This document shows positions 50,385 through 59,135 of a stretch of DNA of 64,000 nucleotides, one piece after another. A program made the translations under genes and the position numbers. Position 1 is the first letter of the stretch. Every line of letters begins with the position of its first letter. Origin of the DNA: Paenibacillus solanacearum (lineage in GTDB: Bacteria > Bacillota > Bacilli > Paenibacillales > NBRC-103111); assembly GCF_910593845.1 (NCBI RefSeq), contig NZ_CAJVAS010000033.1, positions 1-64,000 on the forward strand, written 5' to 3'. The notes under the pieces are model-generated. The model searched no databases and had not been told where the DNA came from. It saw only the letters and a list, made by a program, of their open reading frames with translations.

Positions 50385-51663
50385 GGTTAGGTGCCCTCCC
50401 GGTATCCTTGTGCGAGAGTATATGCTGCACGGCTCGTTTGGCGCTTGCCGTCGCCGCATCGACCAGCATCTCGCCATGCGTCGCCCATTCCCCGGCCACG
50501 TACAGCCCTGCAATTTCAGGAACGGCCGGTCCCGGGCTCTCTACGCGTTTCATATGCATAAAATCATGGCAAACCGTCATTCGGGGGAGGAACCGCTTCT
50601 CTACGAGCTCGCTCCGCCAGCCCGGCTGAACGAGATCCAGCGTTTGTTCCAGCTCAAGCAAATCTTGTTGGGGATTCGGGTCTGTGCCCTGATACTTCAA
50701 CAGTGAAATCACTTGCGCGCCATCGTCGCTTAAGTAAGCCGCGCGGGACTGGTTGCTAAGAAACACGGTCTGGTCGATGCCGTACGCAAATTGCTGCTTC
50801 GGCTTCGGGAGACGCCGCAGCGCTACATCCAAACAAGCCGTCGTAATTTCAATCGCTTGTTCTTTCCACGTATGCAGCGCCGTCGCTTCCGCCTGTGGCA
50901 CAAGCCGATAAGCGGCGGCAGGCGGCATAGCGAGAATAATATGGCTGGCTTCCGCTTGCGTTCCGTCCTCGCACAGGAGGTGCCGCACGGCGCCGCCGCG
51001 ATGCCCGACCGAAATGACCTTGCTGCTTGTTGCGATTTGAACGCCATGCTCCAAGGCGATTCGGGTCAATTCATCGATCATTGTACCCCAGCCCCGATCG
51101 AGATACAACACGCCTTGAAGGGCGTTTTTCAGCTGCTGCAGGACAGGACCTGCCGCTTGCAAGTCCGGCGCGGCCGCAAAGCTTGCCGTACGCAGCAAAG
51201 AATAAAAAATATGGCGTACCATAGGATCATGCACGCTATGCTCCATCCATTCACGGAGACTCATCCGGTCATATGCGCGCATATCCAGCTTGCCGAATTT
51301 GGCAAGCCATCCGGCAAGCTCCACTTTGCCTTTCAAGGAAAGCAGCGGCGTACCGAGCAGTGATCCGATCCCCATGGGAAATGTGCTTACTTTTCCTTTC
51401 CAAATGCCGAGCGCCTCCGTCGAAGGCTGATTGCCCTGCAAGCGGACTCCCAACTCGCGGAACGTCGTCTGCGCATCGCCAAAGTACAAGGCATGGCCGC
51501 CCAAATTGAAATAGGCTCCGTTGATTTTGTCGGTAACGGCTCGCCCGCCGAGCCGCTCCCGCTTCTCCATGACAATCGTCCGCTTTCCCGCCTTGGCCGC
51601 ATAGATCGCTGCGGTTAACCCGGCAATGCCTCCACCTGCAACAGCTACGTCGTATTTCATCAT
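50362..51663 (-). CDS. FAD-dependent oxidoreductase (amine-oxidase/protoporphyrinogen-oxidase type)
   Basis: The 433-residue protein has the FAD motif VAVAGGGIAGLTAAIYAAKAG (6-26), the GG motif YFNLGGHALYFG, and a C-terminal FAD-binding GLYVAGEWATHGEMLVDAA. It is of the amine-oxidoreductase superfamily, related to carotenoid or protoporphyrinogen oxidases. Oxidoreductases are among the usual gene partners of ECF41 sigma factors, and here the sigma gene overlaps its stop. Start at 51663 follows AAAGGGA; longer frames extend into the promoter. A perfect ECF41 promoter lies upstream. Confidence 0.9.
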   Translation of the reverse strand: MMKYDVAVAGGGIAGLTAAIYAAKAGKRTIVMEKRERLGGRAVTDKINGAYFNLGGHALYFGDAQTTFRELGVRLQGNQPSTEALGIWKGKVSTFPMGIGSLLGTPLLSLKGKVELAGWLAKFGKLDMRAYDRMSLREWMEHSVHDPMVRHIFYSLLRTASFAAAPDLQAAGPVLQQLKNALQGVLYLDRGWGTMIDELTRIALEHGVQIATSSKVISVGHRGGAVRHLLCEDGTQAEASHIILAMPPAAAYRLVPQAEATALHTWKEQAIEITTACLDVALRRLPKPKQQFAYGIDQTVFLSNQSRAAYLSDDGAQVISLLKYQGTDPNPQQDLLELEQTLDLVQPGWRSELVEKRFLPRMTVCHDFMHMKRVESPGPAVPEIAGLYVAGEWATHGEMLVDAATASAKRAVQHILSHKDTGRAPNHEHRDAI

Positions 51664-51695
51664 CCAACTCATCCCTTTCGGTTTTGTACCGGTAT

Positions 51696-51722
51696 GACGG
51701 GCAAGAGGAGCCGGTTGTGACA
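51696..51722 (-). promoter_or_regulatory. ECF41-dependent promoter
   Basis: On the minus strand TGTCACA (51722-51716), exactly 16 bases, then CGTC (51699-51696): the published ECF41 consensus (TGTCACA, N16, CGTC) without a mismatch. It precedes the oxidoreductase-sigma operon. Confidence 0.9.
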
Positions 51723-51772
51723 ACATCATAAAAAAATGTTTGAAGCTGCGTTATTGCTGCACCCTTATAACA

Positions 51773-51836
51773 AACAAACTCCTACCAGCAAACTTATGCC
51801 GGTAGGAGTCTATGGCCTTCGAGGACGGTTATGGCC
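51773..51836 (-). promoter_or_regulatory. Degenerate second copy of the fluoride riboswitch
   Basis: Aligned to the first riboswitch, the minus-strand sequence keeps GGCCATAACC, TCGAAGGCC, ATGACTCC-like ATAGACTCCTACC and the terminator arm GCTGGTAGGAGT with T-rich tail, but the 5' aptamer part GGCGATGGAGTTCGCC is not preserved. It lies between a DHA2 gene's stop and the ECF41 operon, so it may now act as a terminator of the former. Confidence 0.75.
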
Positions 51837-51859
51837 TTATCGTCCGCTGCGATGACGTA

Positions 51860-53293
51860 TTAATGCATCGGATTGACGGCCGCGCGATGAACGATGACGC
51901 GTCGAATAAAGAACGCTGTGGCCAATCCGATGACCGTCACGGTCATCGCGAATGAAAATACATGCTGGGAGCCGAACGTCATGGCATTAGCCAGTTCCGT
52001 CTGCTCATTCGGCGAAGGCGATTCGCTAAGATACTTCTCCATGCCGTTCGTCAGGATGCTGATGGCCACCGCGGTACCGATGGCGCCTGCGACTTGCTGC
52101 AGCGTGTTCATGACGGCCGTGCCGTGCGGGTACAGCTCCGGCGGCAGCTGGTTCAAGCCGTTCGTCTGCGCCGGCATCCATACCATGGAAATGCCGATCA
52201 TTAAGCCGATATGCAGCGCAACGATGAAGGCGACCGACGAAGCGGGCGTAATCCCCGAGTAAAACCACAGCGTCGCCGCGACAATAATAAGACCGGGAAT
52301 AACGAGCCATTTGGGCCCGTACTTGTCAAACAAACGGCCCATCTTGGGCGATAAAATCCCGTTCAGCGCGCTGCCCGGCAGCAGGATGAGTCCTGCGGCG
52401 AACGCAGATAATTTCATACCCTTTTGCAAGTACATCGGTAAAATAATCATGCTCGACAATATGATCATCATACAGGACAGCACCATCAGAAGCCCGACGA
52501 TGAACATCGGGTATTTGAAGACGCGCAGGTTCATCATCGGCTCGCGCATAAAAATTTGCCGCAGCGCGAACACCGCGAGCGCCGCCAGTCCGATGGCAAT
52601 GGACACGGTCACGACAGAGCCGGACCACCCTCCCCCGCCTTCTCCCGCTTTACTGAATCCGAACACGACGCCGCCGAAGCCGATTGTGGAGAACAATACG
52701 GACAACAGATCGATCCGCGGCTTCGTGACTTCTGTGACATTTTCCAAATATTTGAGTCCTACCAGCAGCCCAATGACCAGAAAAGGCAAGGAGAGCCAGA
52801 AAATATAATGCCAAGTCAAATATTCGATCAGCAGTCCGGCTACGGTCGGGCCGGTTGCCGGCGCAAACATGATGACGAGGCCGACGAAGCCCATCGCGGC
52901 TCCGCGCTTCTCCGCCGGATACACGACCAGTATCGTATTGAACATGAGCGGGATCAGCAGCCCCATGCCAATCGCCTGCATAACGCGGGCGACCATCAGC
53001 ATCTCGAAATTAAACGCGAGCGCTGCGATCAGGGTACCTGCGATCGAGCTGGCGAGTGAGCCGATAAACAGCTGCCTCGTCGTAAACCACTGCAGCAGCA
53101 ATCCGGTCATCGGCATCAGAATGCCGAGCGTCAGCAGAAATCCCGTTGTCAGCCACTGCGCGGTCGACGCGGAAATCTGGAATATCTCCATCAAGTTGCT
53201 GATCGCAATGTTGAGCGCCGTCTCGCTGAACATGCCGACAAAACCGCAAATCAGCAGCGACGCCATAATGGCCTTCGTGTTGTATTGCTTCAT
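51860..53293 (-). CDS. DHA2-family MFS exporter
   Basis: The 477-residue protein has 14 membrane segments and the DHA2 landmarks: ISASTAQWLTTGFLLTLGILMPMTG at the start, RGAAMGFVGLVIMFAPATGPTVAGLL (motif C) and a C-terminal FIRRVIVHR. The long extended helix pattern matches the EmrB/QacA/LmrB group, which exports lipophilic drugs. The gene lies downstream of an AraC regulator on the same strand (107-base gap), which may control it. It is not the same as the DHA2 gene at 24139-25539. A hairpin resembling a fluoride riboswitch follows its stop. Confidence 0.92.
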   Translation of the reverse strand: MKQYNTKAIMASLLICGFVGMFSETALNIAISNLMEIFQISASTAQWLTTGFLLTLGILMPMTGLLLQWFTTRQLFIGSLASSIAGTLIAALAFNFEMLMVARVMQAIGMGLLIPLMFNTILVVYPAEKRGAAMGFVGLVIMFAPATGPTVAGLLIEYLTWHYIFWLSLPFLVIGLLVGLKYLENVTEVTKPRIDLLSVLFSTIGFGGVVFGFSKAGEGGGGWSGSVVTVSIAIGLAALAVFALRQIFMREPMMNLRVFKYPMFIVGLLMVLSCMMIILSSMIILPMYLQKGMKLSAFAAGLILLPGSALNGILSPKMGRLFDKYGPKWLVIPGLIIVAATLWFYSGITPASSVAFIVALHIGLMIGISMVWMPAQTNGLNQLPPELYPHGTAVMNTLQQVAGAIGTAVAISILTNGMEKYLSESPSPNEQTELANAMTFGSQHVFSFAMTVTVIGLATAFFIRRVIVHRAAVNPMH

Positions 53294-53400
53294 ACTTCCA
53301 CTTCCTTTTCCGAAAAATCTCTCTATATAAAATATTTATCTGTTACAACATAAAGGTTCCTTCCATTCAAGTCAATACCCGAGATCGTTATAAACAAACT

Positions 53401-54429
53401 TTACCGGTTCACGCCGGAGCGGCCCTGCTTCGCTTGGGCACGGTACTGCCCGGGCGTGATTCCCGTCCATTTCTTGAACGCGCTCTGGAACGCGCTGGGC
53501 TCCGAATAATGCAGCGCATAGGCGATCTCGCCGACGGAATATTCCTGCCGCTTCAGATAGCTCATGGCCAGTTCCATGCGTACTTTGGCGGACAGATCGT
53601 TAAAGGAAGTACGTTCCAGCTTCAGCTTGTTTTGCAGCGTTCTCGGACTCGTCCGGAACGATTCCGCCGTCTGCTGCAGCGAAGGGACATACAGCGGTAT
53701 GCACTGCTGGATCCACCGGACGATCTGCTGCGAGAACAACCCCGACTGCGTCAGCTTCGCCTCCGTCTCCTGCGCAATGCTTTCGAACAGGCGGAGCAGC
53801 TTCGCATCCGAATACAGCACCGGATACGCCAGCACCTCGGCGCTCATGCGCAGGATGTTCCCCTCACAGCCGAACTGCGGCGCGAGCCCGAACACCGGCA
53901 CGTACGGGCTCGCATCGCTCGGGGCGTCATGAGCGAATTGCACGCCGCGCAATCCAATGCGCCGGTCGCTAAGGCGGAGGATCAAGTGATAGACCGACGC
54001 TGCCATATCTTCTACGCAATGGCGGGACATCGGCCGCGAATGCTGCAAGAACAGCCGGAGCAGCAAGTCGTCTCCCTGCACTTCCCGCGTCAGCTGGAAT
54101 CCGCTATACACGATGGCGTTGTACCGTTCGTATGCATCCAGCGCATCGGCAATCGTGGGCGAATGCATCATGACATAGCCGAGAATGCCCAGATCGACGA
54201 ACTCCATCACCTGTCCCTGATACAGTCCGAAATGCTCGTCTTCCGTATATGCGGCGGCCGCCAGCATCAGCCGTTCCAGCTCCTCCGCCGGGATGCGCGC
54301 TTCCGCGTCCTGGAGCAAACGTTCATCGAACGAGACGTAACGGCAAAATGCCCCCGTGTCAACTCCTTTGCGCACCAGCGTCTTCATGATCGGATATACC
54401 ATCGAAGCGGCCACTCCCGCATCTTTCAA
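53401..54429 (-). CDS. AraC-family transcriptional regulator (arabinose-binding-type N-terminal domain)
   Basis: The 342-residue protein has the PF12625-like N-terminal domain (about 20-210, with LGILGYVMMHSPTIADAL) and a C-terminal AraC domain with helix-turn-helix motifs SFRTSPRTLQNKLKLERTSF and VGEIAYALHYSEPSAFQSAF. This class often activates catabolic or efflux genes in response to a small ligand. The TTG at 54429 has AAGGAGGGG seven bases upstream, better than the ATG at 54480. It lies between a DHA2 exporter on its own strand and a divergent flavodoxin-fold oxidoreductase; either could be its target. Confidence 0.87.
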   Translation of the reverse strand: MKDAGVAASMVYPIMKTLVRKGVDTGAFCRYVSFDERLLQDAEARIPAEELERLMLAAAAYTEDEHFGLYQGQVMEFVDLGILGYVMMHSPTIADALDAYERYNAIVYSGFQLTREVQGDDLLLRLFLQHSRPMSRHCVEDMAASVYHLILRLSDRRIGLRGVQFAHDAPSDASPYVPVFGLAPQFGCEGNILRMSAEVLAYPVLYSDAKLLRLFESIAQETEAKLTQSGLFSQQIVRWIQQCIPLYVPSLQQTAESFRTSPRTLQNKLKLERTSFNDLSAKVRMELAMSYLKRQEYSVGEIAYALHYSEPSAFQSAFKKWTGITPGQYRAQAKQGRSGVNR

Positions 54430-54606
54430 AATGGAACCCCTCCTTGCGCGAATTCGCATGTTTTTTGCGTCATCGATCATTCATTTATAACAGGCAGACC
54501 CTTACACTGAATATATCGTTTCCCGCCTCACCCATCATATCGCAATTCAGCGCAAAGATCAGCGATCATCCGCTTGACCGCGCTTTTTCCAAGGAGGAAT
54601 ATCCAC

Positions 54607-55188
54607 ATGAAACCGAAGATCGTCATTATTAACGGACATCCCGATCCGCACAGCTTCTGCTCCGCGTTATCCGACGCTTACCGGGCTGGCGCGGCCGACC
54701 GCAGCGCCGAGGTGCACACCATTGATTTGAGCCGAATCCGCTTTGATCCGATTCTGAAATACGGTTACCGGCAGCGAACGGAACTGGAGCAAGATCTGGT
54801 GGAGGCACAGGAGCACATCCGGCAGGCGGATCATCTCGTCTTCGTCTACCCGACCTGGTGGGGCACGATGCCGGCCATTCTGAAAGGCTTCATCGACCGC
54901 GTCTTTTTGCCTAGCTTCGCTTACAAATACCGCGAGCATTCCCCGTTGTGGGATAAGCTGCTGACCGGTAAAACGGCGCGCTTGATCGTGACGATGGATA
55001 CGCCGTCCTGGTACAACCGGTGGATTTATAGGCATGCCGGACACCGGGTGATGAAGCATAACATATTGCAGTTCTGCGGAATTACGCCGGTGCGCATAAC
55101 CGAAATTAGCGCCGTTCGGCCATCCACCGATGCGCAGCGCGCCAAATGGCTGGAGCAGGTGAAGCGGCTCGGGGCCAAGCTGGCGTAA
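54607..55188 (+). CDS. Flavodoxin-fold NAD(P)H-dependent oxidoreductase (MdaB/KefF type)
   Basis: The 193-residue protein has the quinone-reductase flavodoxin fold: IINGHPDPHSFCSALSDAY for the FMN phosphate, FVYPTWWGTMPAILKGFIDRV as the substrate/FMN clamp and a final QFCGIT. It reduces quinones with NAD(P)H through FMN. AAGGAGGAA lies upstream of the ATG at 54607. It is divergent from the AraC regulator, which might sense redox-active compounds. No other member of a redox operon is close. Confidence 0.9.
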   Translation: MKPKIVIINGHPDPHSFCSALSDAYRAGAADRSAEVHTIDLSRIRFDPILKYGYRQRTELEQDLVEAQEHIRQADHLVFVYPTWWGTMPAILKGFIDRVFLPSFAYKYREHSPLWDKLLTGKTARLIVTMDTPSWYNRWIYRHAGHRVMKHNILQFCGITPVRITEISAVRPSTDAQRAKWLEQVKRLGAKLA

Positions 55189-55257
55189 CGAGCTCAGCGA
55201 TGTACCGGGCGCTGCCTATGTACGACGCTGCACCGCACCCCGCTCCAGCGCATGACA

Positions 55258-55286
55258 AACGCCGCGGCGTCGAACGCTGCGGCGTT
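55258..55286. terminator. Hairpin between convergent genes, possible terminator
   Basis: AACGCCGC (55258-55265) and GCGGCGTT (55279-55286) form a stem with a 13-base loop. A U-rich tail is lacking. Confidence 0.45.
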
Positions 55287-55368
55287 AAGTCTTAAATCGG
55301 GCCAAGCAATGGAGCACGACCTGTCCAGCATTCCATCATGTGCGCTCATGCGAGGAAGCGCGCTGCCG

Positions 55369-55800
55369 TCAAACCCGGTAATGATCGGCGCGCCAGCGCG
55401 TAATGGATTTCTTGATCTCATCGGGCGACATGCCCGTTTCGGCCGCTTTCGTGCAAAGCGCCGGAAAGGCTTCGTCTTCGGCGAAGCGCAGCGCAATGAT
55501 CTGCTTCATTGTCAGCCTGGCATCCAGCGGCTTGCCCGCTAAGAACATGTGCCGAAAATTCTCTTCCTGCCGAATGATGCGGTCTTGAAGCTTGAGCGCA
55601 TACGTGCGCACAAGCACGGCAAGCAGCACGACGCAGACGGAAAGACCGAATAGCACAACGGACGCATAGCTGAACCGGTCCTTGATCAAGTACACGACCG
55701 ACGCAATCCATACGATCGGCGCGATCAGCATCACTCCAAAATGATACAAAGGCGAAAACATTTTATGATTCCGATAGCTCTGCTCTTGCGAACCGCTCAC
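55369..55800 (-). CDS. DUF6526-family membrane protein
   Basis: The 143-residue protein has two membrane segments (about 20-60) after the conserved EQSYRNHKMFSPLYHFG, and a soluble tail with YALKLQDRIIRQEENFR and ARLTMKQIIALRFAEDEAFP, all typical of DUF6526. The GTG at 55800 has GGGAGGA seven bases upstream and is preferred to the ATG at 55860. Function unknown. It is the last gene before the AT-rich island. Confidence 0.82.
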   Translation of the reverse strand: MSGSQEQSYRNHKMFSPLYHFGVMLIAPIVWIASVVYLIKDRFSYASVVLFGLSVCVVLLAVLVRTYALKLQDRIIRQEENFRHMFLAGKPLDARLTMKQIIALRFAEDEAFPALCTKAAETGMSPDEIKKSITRWRADHYRV

Positions 55801-55860
55801 GAAAATTCCTCCCACTATTAAAGTAATGTTTTTCCCTGCTATCTCACTCATTCTCATCAT

Positions 55861-56274
55861 TACAACTTTGACAGATTGAGAGGTGCCGGTATTGAATGTG
55901 CGTGCTTGACTGATTCAGCCTCTTTCTTTCATTTTACAGGAAAAAACGGTTTTTTTGTGTTTATTTTTTTACATTCAACAAAAACATGGCGTCCGGCAGT
56001 CAGTTTTCACTGACACCGCAGATTCAAGTGAAATAAAGTATATTTCACATGAAATAATAGTGTATGTTCAAGTAATAATGCGCTTTGTATGATGAAATAA
56101 AATATGTTATCTAAACCAGAATATGGAGTCCGGAATTCAGTTCCCGTCGTTTTGTAAGCGTTGTCACAACTGGGCAGCATGTTGAAAGGAGGTGAATAAG
56201 GATCATTTAGGGGAAGCTCCATCGATCGAGCCCATACGATCGTTGATCCAAATCGAAAAGGAGATGAGGATGTC
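55861..56274. other. AT-rich intergenic region with palindromes
   Basis: This 414-base stretch is more AT-rich than most of the window. It holds the perfect inverted repeat GTGAAATA-N5-TATTTCAC (56028-56048) and TCAGT-TTTC-ACTGA near 56000-56013. A strong ribosome binding site AAAGGAGGTG at 56184-56193 precedes no obvious normal start; the frame from its GTG runs 28 codons to a TGA that overlaps the ATG at 56275, so a short coupled leader peptide is possible. No other gene was seen. Confidence 0.5.
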
Positions 56275-57510
56275 ATGAAAGCAAAATGGAAAATGAAGGC
56301 GGCAATGGTTGTACTGCTTTGTATGAGCCTGTTTGTATTACCGATGGTATTATCTGCAGCTGCTCCTACGGAAGCCGGTGTCTATTTTATTAACCTCGGC
56401 GGTAAAGGGAATGCCACTCTAGTCAAAACAATAAGCGGCACTACGGCCAGCTACGGGCTGGTTGACACAGGAACGAGTGCGGATTTCACAACCTATGTAG
56501 CGCCATACTTGACCTCCGTACTTGGATCGGCCAAATTGTCTTTTATTGCTCTCTCCCATTTGGATGCGGATCATGCAAATGGTGCGCAGACTGCGATCGC
56601 GAGCTTTGCAGATTCAAACACAACGCTTTATATAAAGGACGTAGCCAGCCCTACCTCCACTTACCCTGATGAAGCCAGTGTTGGCACTAAAGCGGATACG
56701 ATCATAGCAGCAGCGAAAGCGAAAAGCATGCCAATCGGGAAAATCAAGCCGTATGAAGCTTTCGCTAACAGTGTAACGTCCTTGTCGCAGATTCAAACTT
56801 TACCTGCTAACAACTTTAAGGCGAAGGTTGAGTTGTTTACCAAAAATGCACAAGGAAACTATGTGTCCTCCGGTATGTATGACAGTATTACGTTTGGGAA
56901 ATATACAATGACATGGTTTAACGGGAACAACTGGAATCATCAGCCTATTATCGAGCAGCTGTCTGGACAATGGGATGAAAACTTGAACGCGACAACGTTG
57001 CTTTTGAAATGCACAACAAGTACTGGAAAAGTGTTCAGTACCTATCTAGGCTCCGACTTGGGCGAGAACAGCAAACAAAACTATTCTTATGAAGTTGGCC
57101 ATCGAGTCGAGCAAGTCATAGGAAACGTAAGCGTCTATCAGGTTGCACACCATGGTTACTATTTCAGTCTGAAGCCGAATACGATCGACAGCACGCTCAA
57201 TCCCAAGTATGCCATTGTCACGAACAACTATAATGATCTCATATACAGGTATTATACAAACAAAAATATAACGAATCCGACATCAACGGATTTGACGAAT
57301 GCGACCAGCACGCTGAAGGAAACGTTGAAAAGCACAGTGCTGCAGAAAATGTACTTTTTAGGCGGTAAAGGAAGCGGCACCGATTATCGGATCATCGAAG
57401 CCTTGAAGGCAAATGACTATGCGCTTCTTAACTGGACCGGGACAACCATTAAGTCAGGGAATGTACATGTTGAATTTGGCGGTAATGATATTACGGTTAC
57501 CCAGCCTTAG
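56275..57510 (+). CDS. Secreted metallo-beta-lactamase-fold protein
   Basis: The 411-residue protein has a signal peptide (about 1-30, cleavage near LSAAA) and an MBL-like hydrolase domain: TSADFTTYVAPY, the metal motif SHLDADHANG (first histidine, two aspartates and a histidine) and VAHHGYYF, which matches the ComEC-type order rather than classic beta-lactamases. It uses Asn/Thr/Lys-rich sequence and a higher AT content than its neighbours. The ATG at 56275 follows AAGGAGATGAGGATGTC. It stands alone in an AT-rich island, which may be a recent insertion. Confidence 0.85.
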   Translation: MKAKWKMKAAMVVLLCMSLFVLPMVLSAAAPTEAGVYFINLGGKGNATLVKTISGTTASYGLVDTGTSADFTTYVAPYLTSVLGSAKLSFIALSHLDADHANGAQTAIASFADSNTTLYIKDVASPTSTYPDEASVGTKADTIIAAAKAKSMPIGKIKPYEAFANSVTSLSQIQTLPANNFKAKVELFTKNAQGNYVSSGMYDSITFGKYTMTWFNGNNWNHQPIIEQLSGQWDENLNATTLLLKCTTSTGKVFSTYLGSDLGENSKQNYSYEVGHRVEQVIGNVSVYQVAHHGYYFSLKPNTIDSTLNPKYAIVTNNYNDLIYRYYTNKNITNPTSTDLTNATSTLKETLKSTVLQKMYFLGGKGSGTDYRIIEALKANDYALLNWTGTTIKSGNVHVEFGGNDITVTQP

Positions 57511-57524
57511 AAATGGGAGAGGAA

Positions 57525-57547
57525 GGCTGCCCAGCTAATGGGCAGCC
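57525..57547. terminator. Hairpin after the secreted MBL gene
   Basis: GGCTGCCC and GGGCAGCC form a perfect eight-pair stem with a seven-base loop, 15 bases after the stop. A T-run is not obvious on either strand. Confidence 0.5.
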
Positions 57548-57698
57548 TCCTACTCGATCGATGAGGTGCCAAGCGCCTGTAACGGGGGCGGTCTCATAAC
57601 CCCACAGCTTCTTGTACGCCTCGGACGGCAGAAACTCGTCTCCCCGTTCCTTGAGCATCGCTTGCAGCTGCCCATCCAGCTGCCGTTCGGTTCGAAGC

Positions 57699-58121
57699 CT
57701 AGCTTTCGAGATTCCACGCCGGATTCCAGACGATTTCCCACAGATGGCCGTCCGGGTCTTGAAAATAGCCGGAGTAGCCTCCCCAGAAAGCGTCATGCGG
57801 CGGATCCGTGATCGCAGCTCCCGCCTTGGCGGCCAGCTCCATGATCCGATCGACTTCTTCCTTGCTGGCGACGTTGTGACCGATCGTCATTTCGGTAGCG
57901 CTCGAAGCCGTCAGCGGAATTTTCGCTTCATGCGCAATATCCGCGCGCTTCCACAGCGCCAGCTTCACGCCCGCCTGCAAGTCGAAGAAAGCGACCGCGC
58001 CATGCTCGAACTCCGTCCCGATAATGCCCTCCGTCGGCCATCCCAAGCCGTCGCGGTAAAATTTCACCGCTCTTTCCAAATCGTCCACGCCTAAAGTTAA
58101 TACTGTTATTCGCGGCTGCAT
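57699..58121 (-). CDS. VOC-family (glyoxalase-like) protein
   Basis: The 140-residue protein has the vicinal oxygen chelate pattern: TVLTLGVDDLERAVKFYRDGLGW, EFEHGAVAFFDLQAGVKLALW and the final GYSGYFQDPDGHLWEI. The metal positions typical of fosfomycin-resistance and glyoxalase proteins are partly present (E in DGHLWE). ATG at 58121 has GGAGGT nine bases upstream; the ATG at 58130 abuts the site and is unlikely. Substrate unknown. It is on the minus strand between the secreted MBL gene and a methyltransferase. Confidence 0.87.
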   Translation of the reverse strand: MQPRITVLTLGVDDLERAVKFYRDGLGWPTEGIIGTEFEHGAVAFFDLQAGVKLALWKRADIAHEAKIPLTASSATEMTIGHNVASKEEVDRIMELAAKAGAAITDPPHDAFWGGYSGYFQDPDGHLWEIVWNPAWNLES

Positions 58122-58313
58122 AAGTTCCATACCTCCTGCCCATTTGAACGCAGCTCAACCGAACGAGTAAACCATCGCACGGATGGCTTTCGTTCCTCAT
58201 CGCGCTGGCTTCGACTCTATTGTACATGCCCTCCACCGCACCGGGATTGTAAAAAACGGACAAGTTGGCCTTCGCTGCATCTCCTGTGAATCACGTTGGC
58301 CCTATCGTGAAGG

Positions 58314-59135
58314 CTACGGTTTACAAATGAACATGCCCGAACCTTTACTGATGTGAAGCTTGCCGCCGGCCTGCGCCATTTTCGCGTCGATAAACTGTTT
58401 AAACTCGTCTGCGCGGCCCGGGTCCAGTATCGTTCGACCGGAATCCATCCCATTTAAAGAGAGCACGTATTGGACGATGGCCTCCGAATCCGTAACCGAT
58501 AGCGCATCGTCGTACAAGGCAAGCCGTACATCTCCGAATACTTCGAGCAGCTGGTCTTGGCCGTTGTCCAAGGAAAACTGCGATTCCAGCGTTCCCAGCA
58601 CTTTCTCATACTGGGAATCCGGATCAAACGCAAGGATCATTTCCTTCAGCTCAACCATATTGCGGCCGCCTACCGTGCTGGCGTAAAACGTTCCTTCCGG
58701 CTTCAGCACACGCTTGATCTCGAGCAGTGCTTTCTTTCTGTTCTCCACATGATAAAGCATATGATTGGCAATCACGATATCGAAGGCTGCATCGCCATAC
58801 TGGAGTTGTTCGGCATCCGCTACCTCGAAGCGAATCTTTTTCCCCGGACCGGCAACATTCTTTTCGGCATCCTGCAGCATGCCGGGGGAAATATCGGTAA
58901 CCGTGATGTCCCACTGCTCCGGCAAGCGGGAGGCATTCGCCATCCACAGCAGCCCGTTGCCCCCGCCCAGTTCCAGCACGCTGGCCGGTCCTGCCTGGAA
59001 CAGCTGATCAAATACCCATAACGGCCACGGGTATTTGTTGGTGCCGAACGTCTGATGCAGGTAAATGCGCGCATTGAATTTTCCCGAGTTCGCATATTGA
59101 TTGTGCTGGAGCCGGTTTTTACTTTCCTCCGTCAT
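58314..59135 (-). CDS. Class I SAM-dependent methyltransferase
   Basis: The 273-residue protein has the class I Rossmann motifs: VLELGGGNGLLWM (motif I), ITVTDISPGMLQDAEKN (motif II), DAEQLQYGDAAFDIVIANHMLYHVENRKKAL (post-I/III). The EFGGG-like first motif is standard. It starts within the 3' end of the MarR gene (17-base overlap), so they form an operon; GGGGTG precedes the ATG at 59135. Substrate unknown; a small-molecule or antibiotic target is plausible. Confidence 0.9.
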   Translation of the reverse strand: MTEESKNRLQHNQYANSGKFNARIYLHQTFGTNKYPWPLWVFDQLFQAGPASVLELGGGNGLLWMANASRLPEQWDITVTDISPGMLQDAEKNVAGPGKKIRFEVADAEQLQYGDAAFDIVIANHMLYHVENRKKALLEIKRVLKPEGTFYASTVGGRNMVELKEMILAFDPDSQYEKVLGTLESQFSLDNGQDQLLEVFGDVRLALYDDALSVTDSEAIVQYVLSLNGMDSGRTILDPGRADEFKQFIDAKMAQAGGKLHISKGSGMFICKP

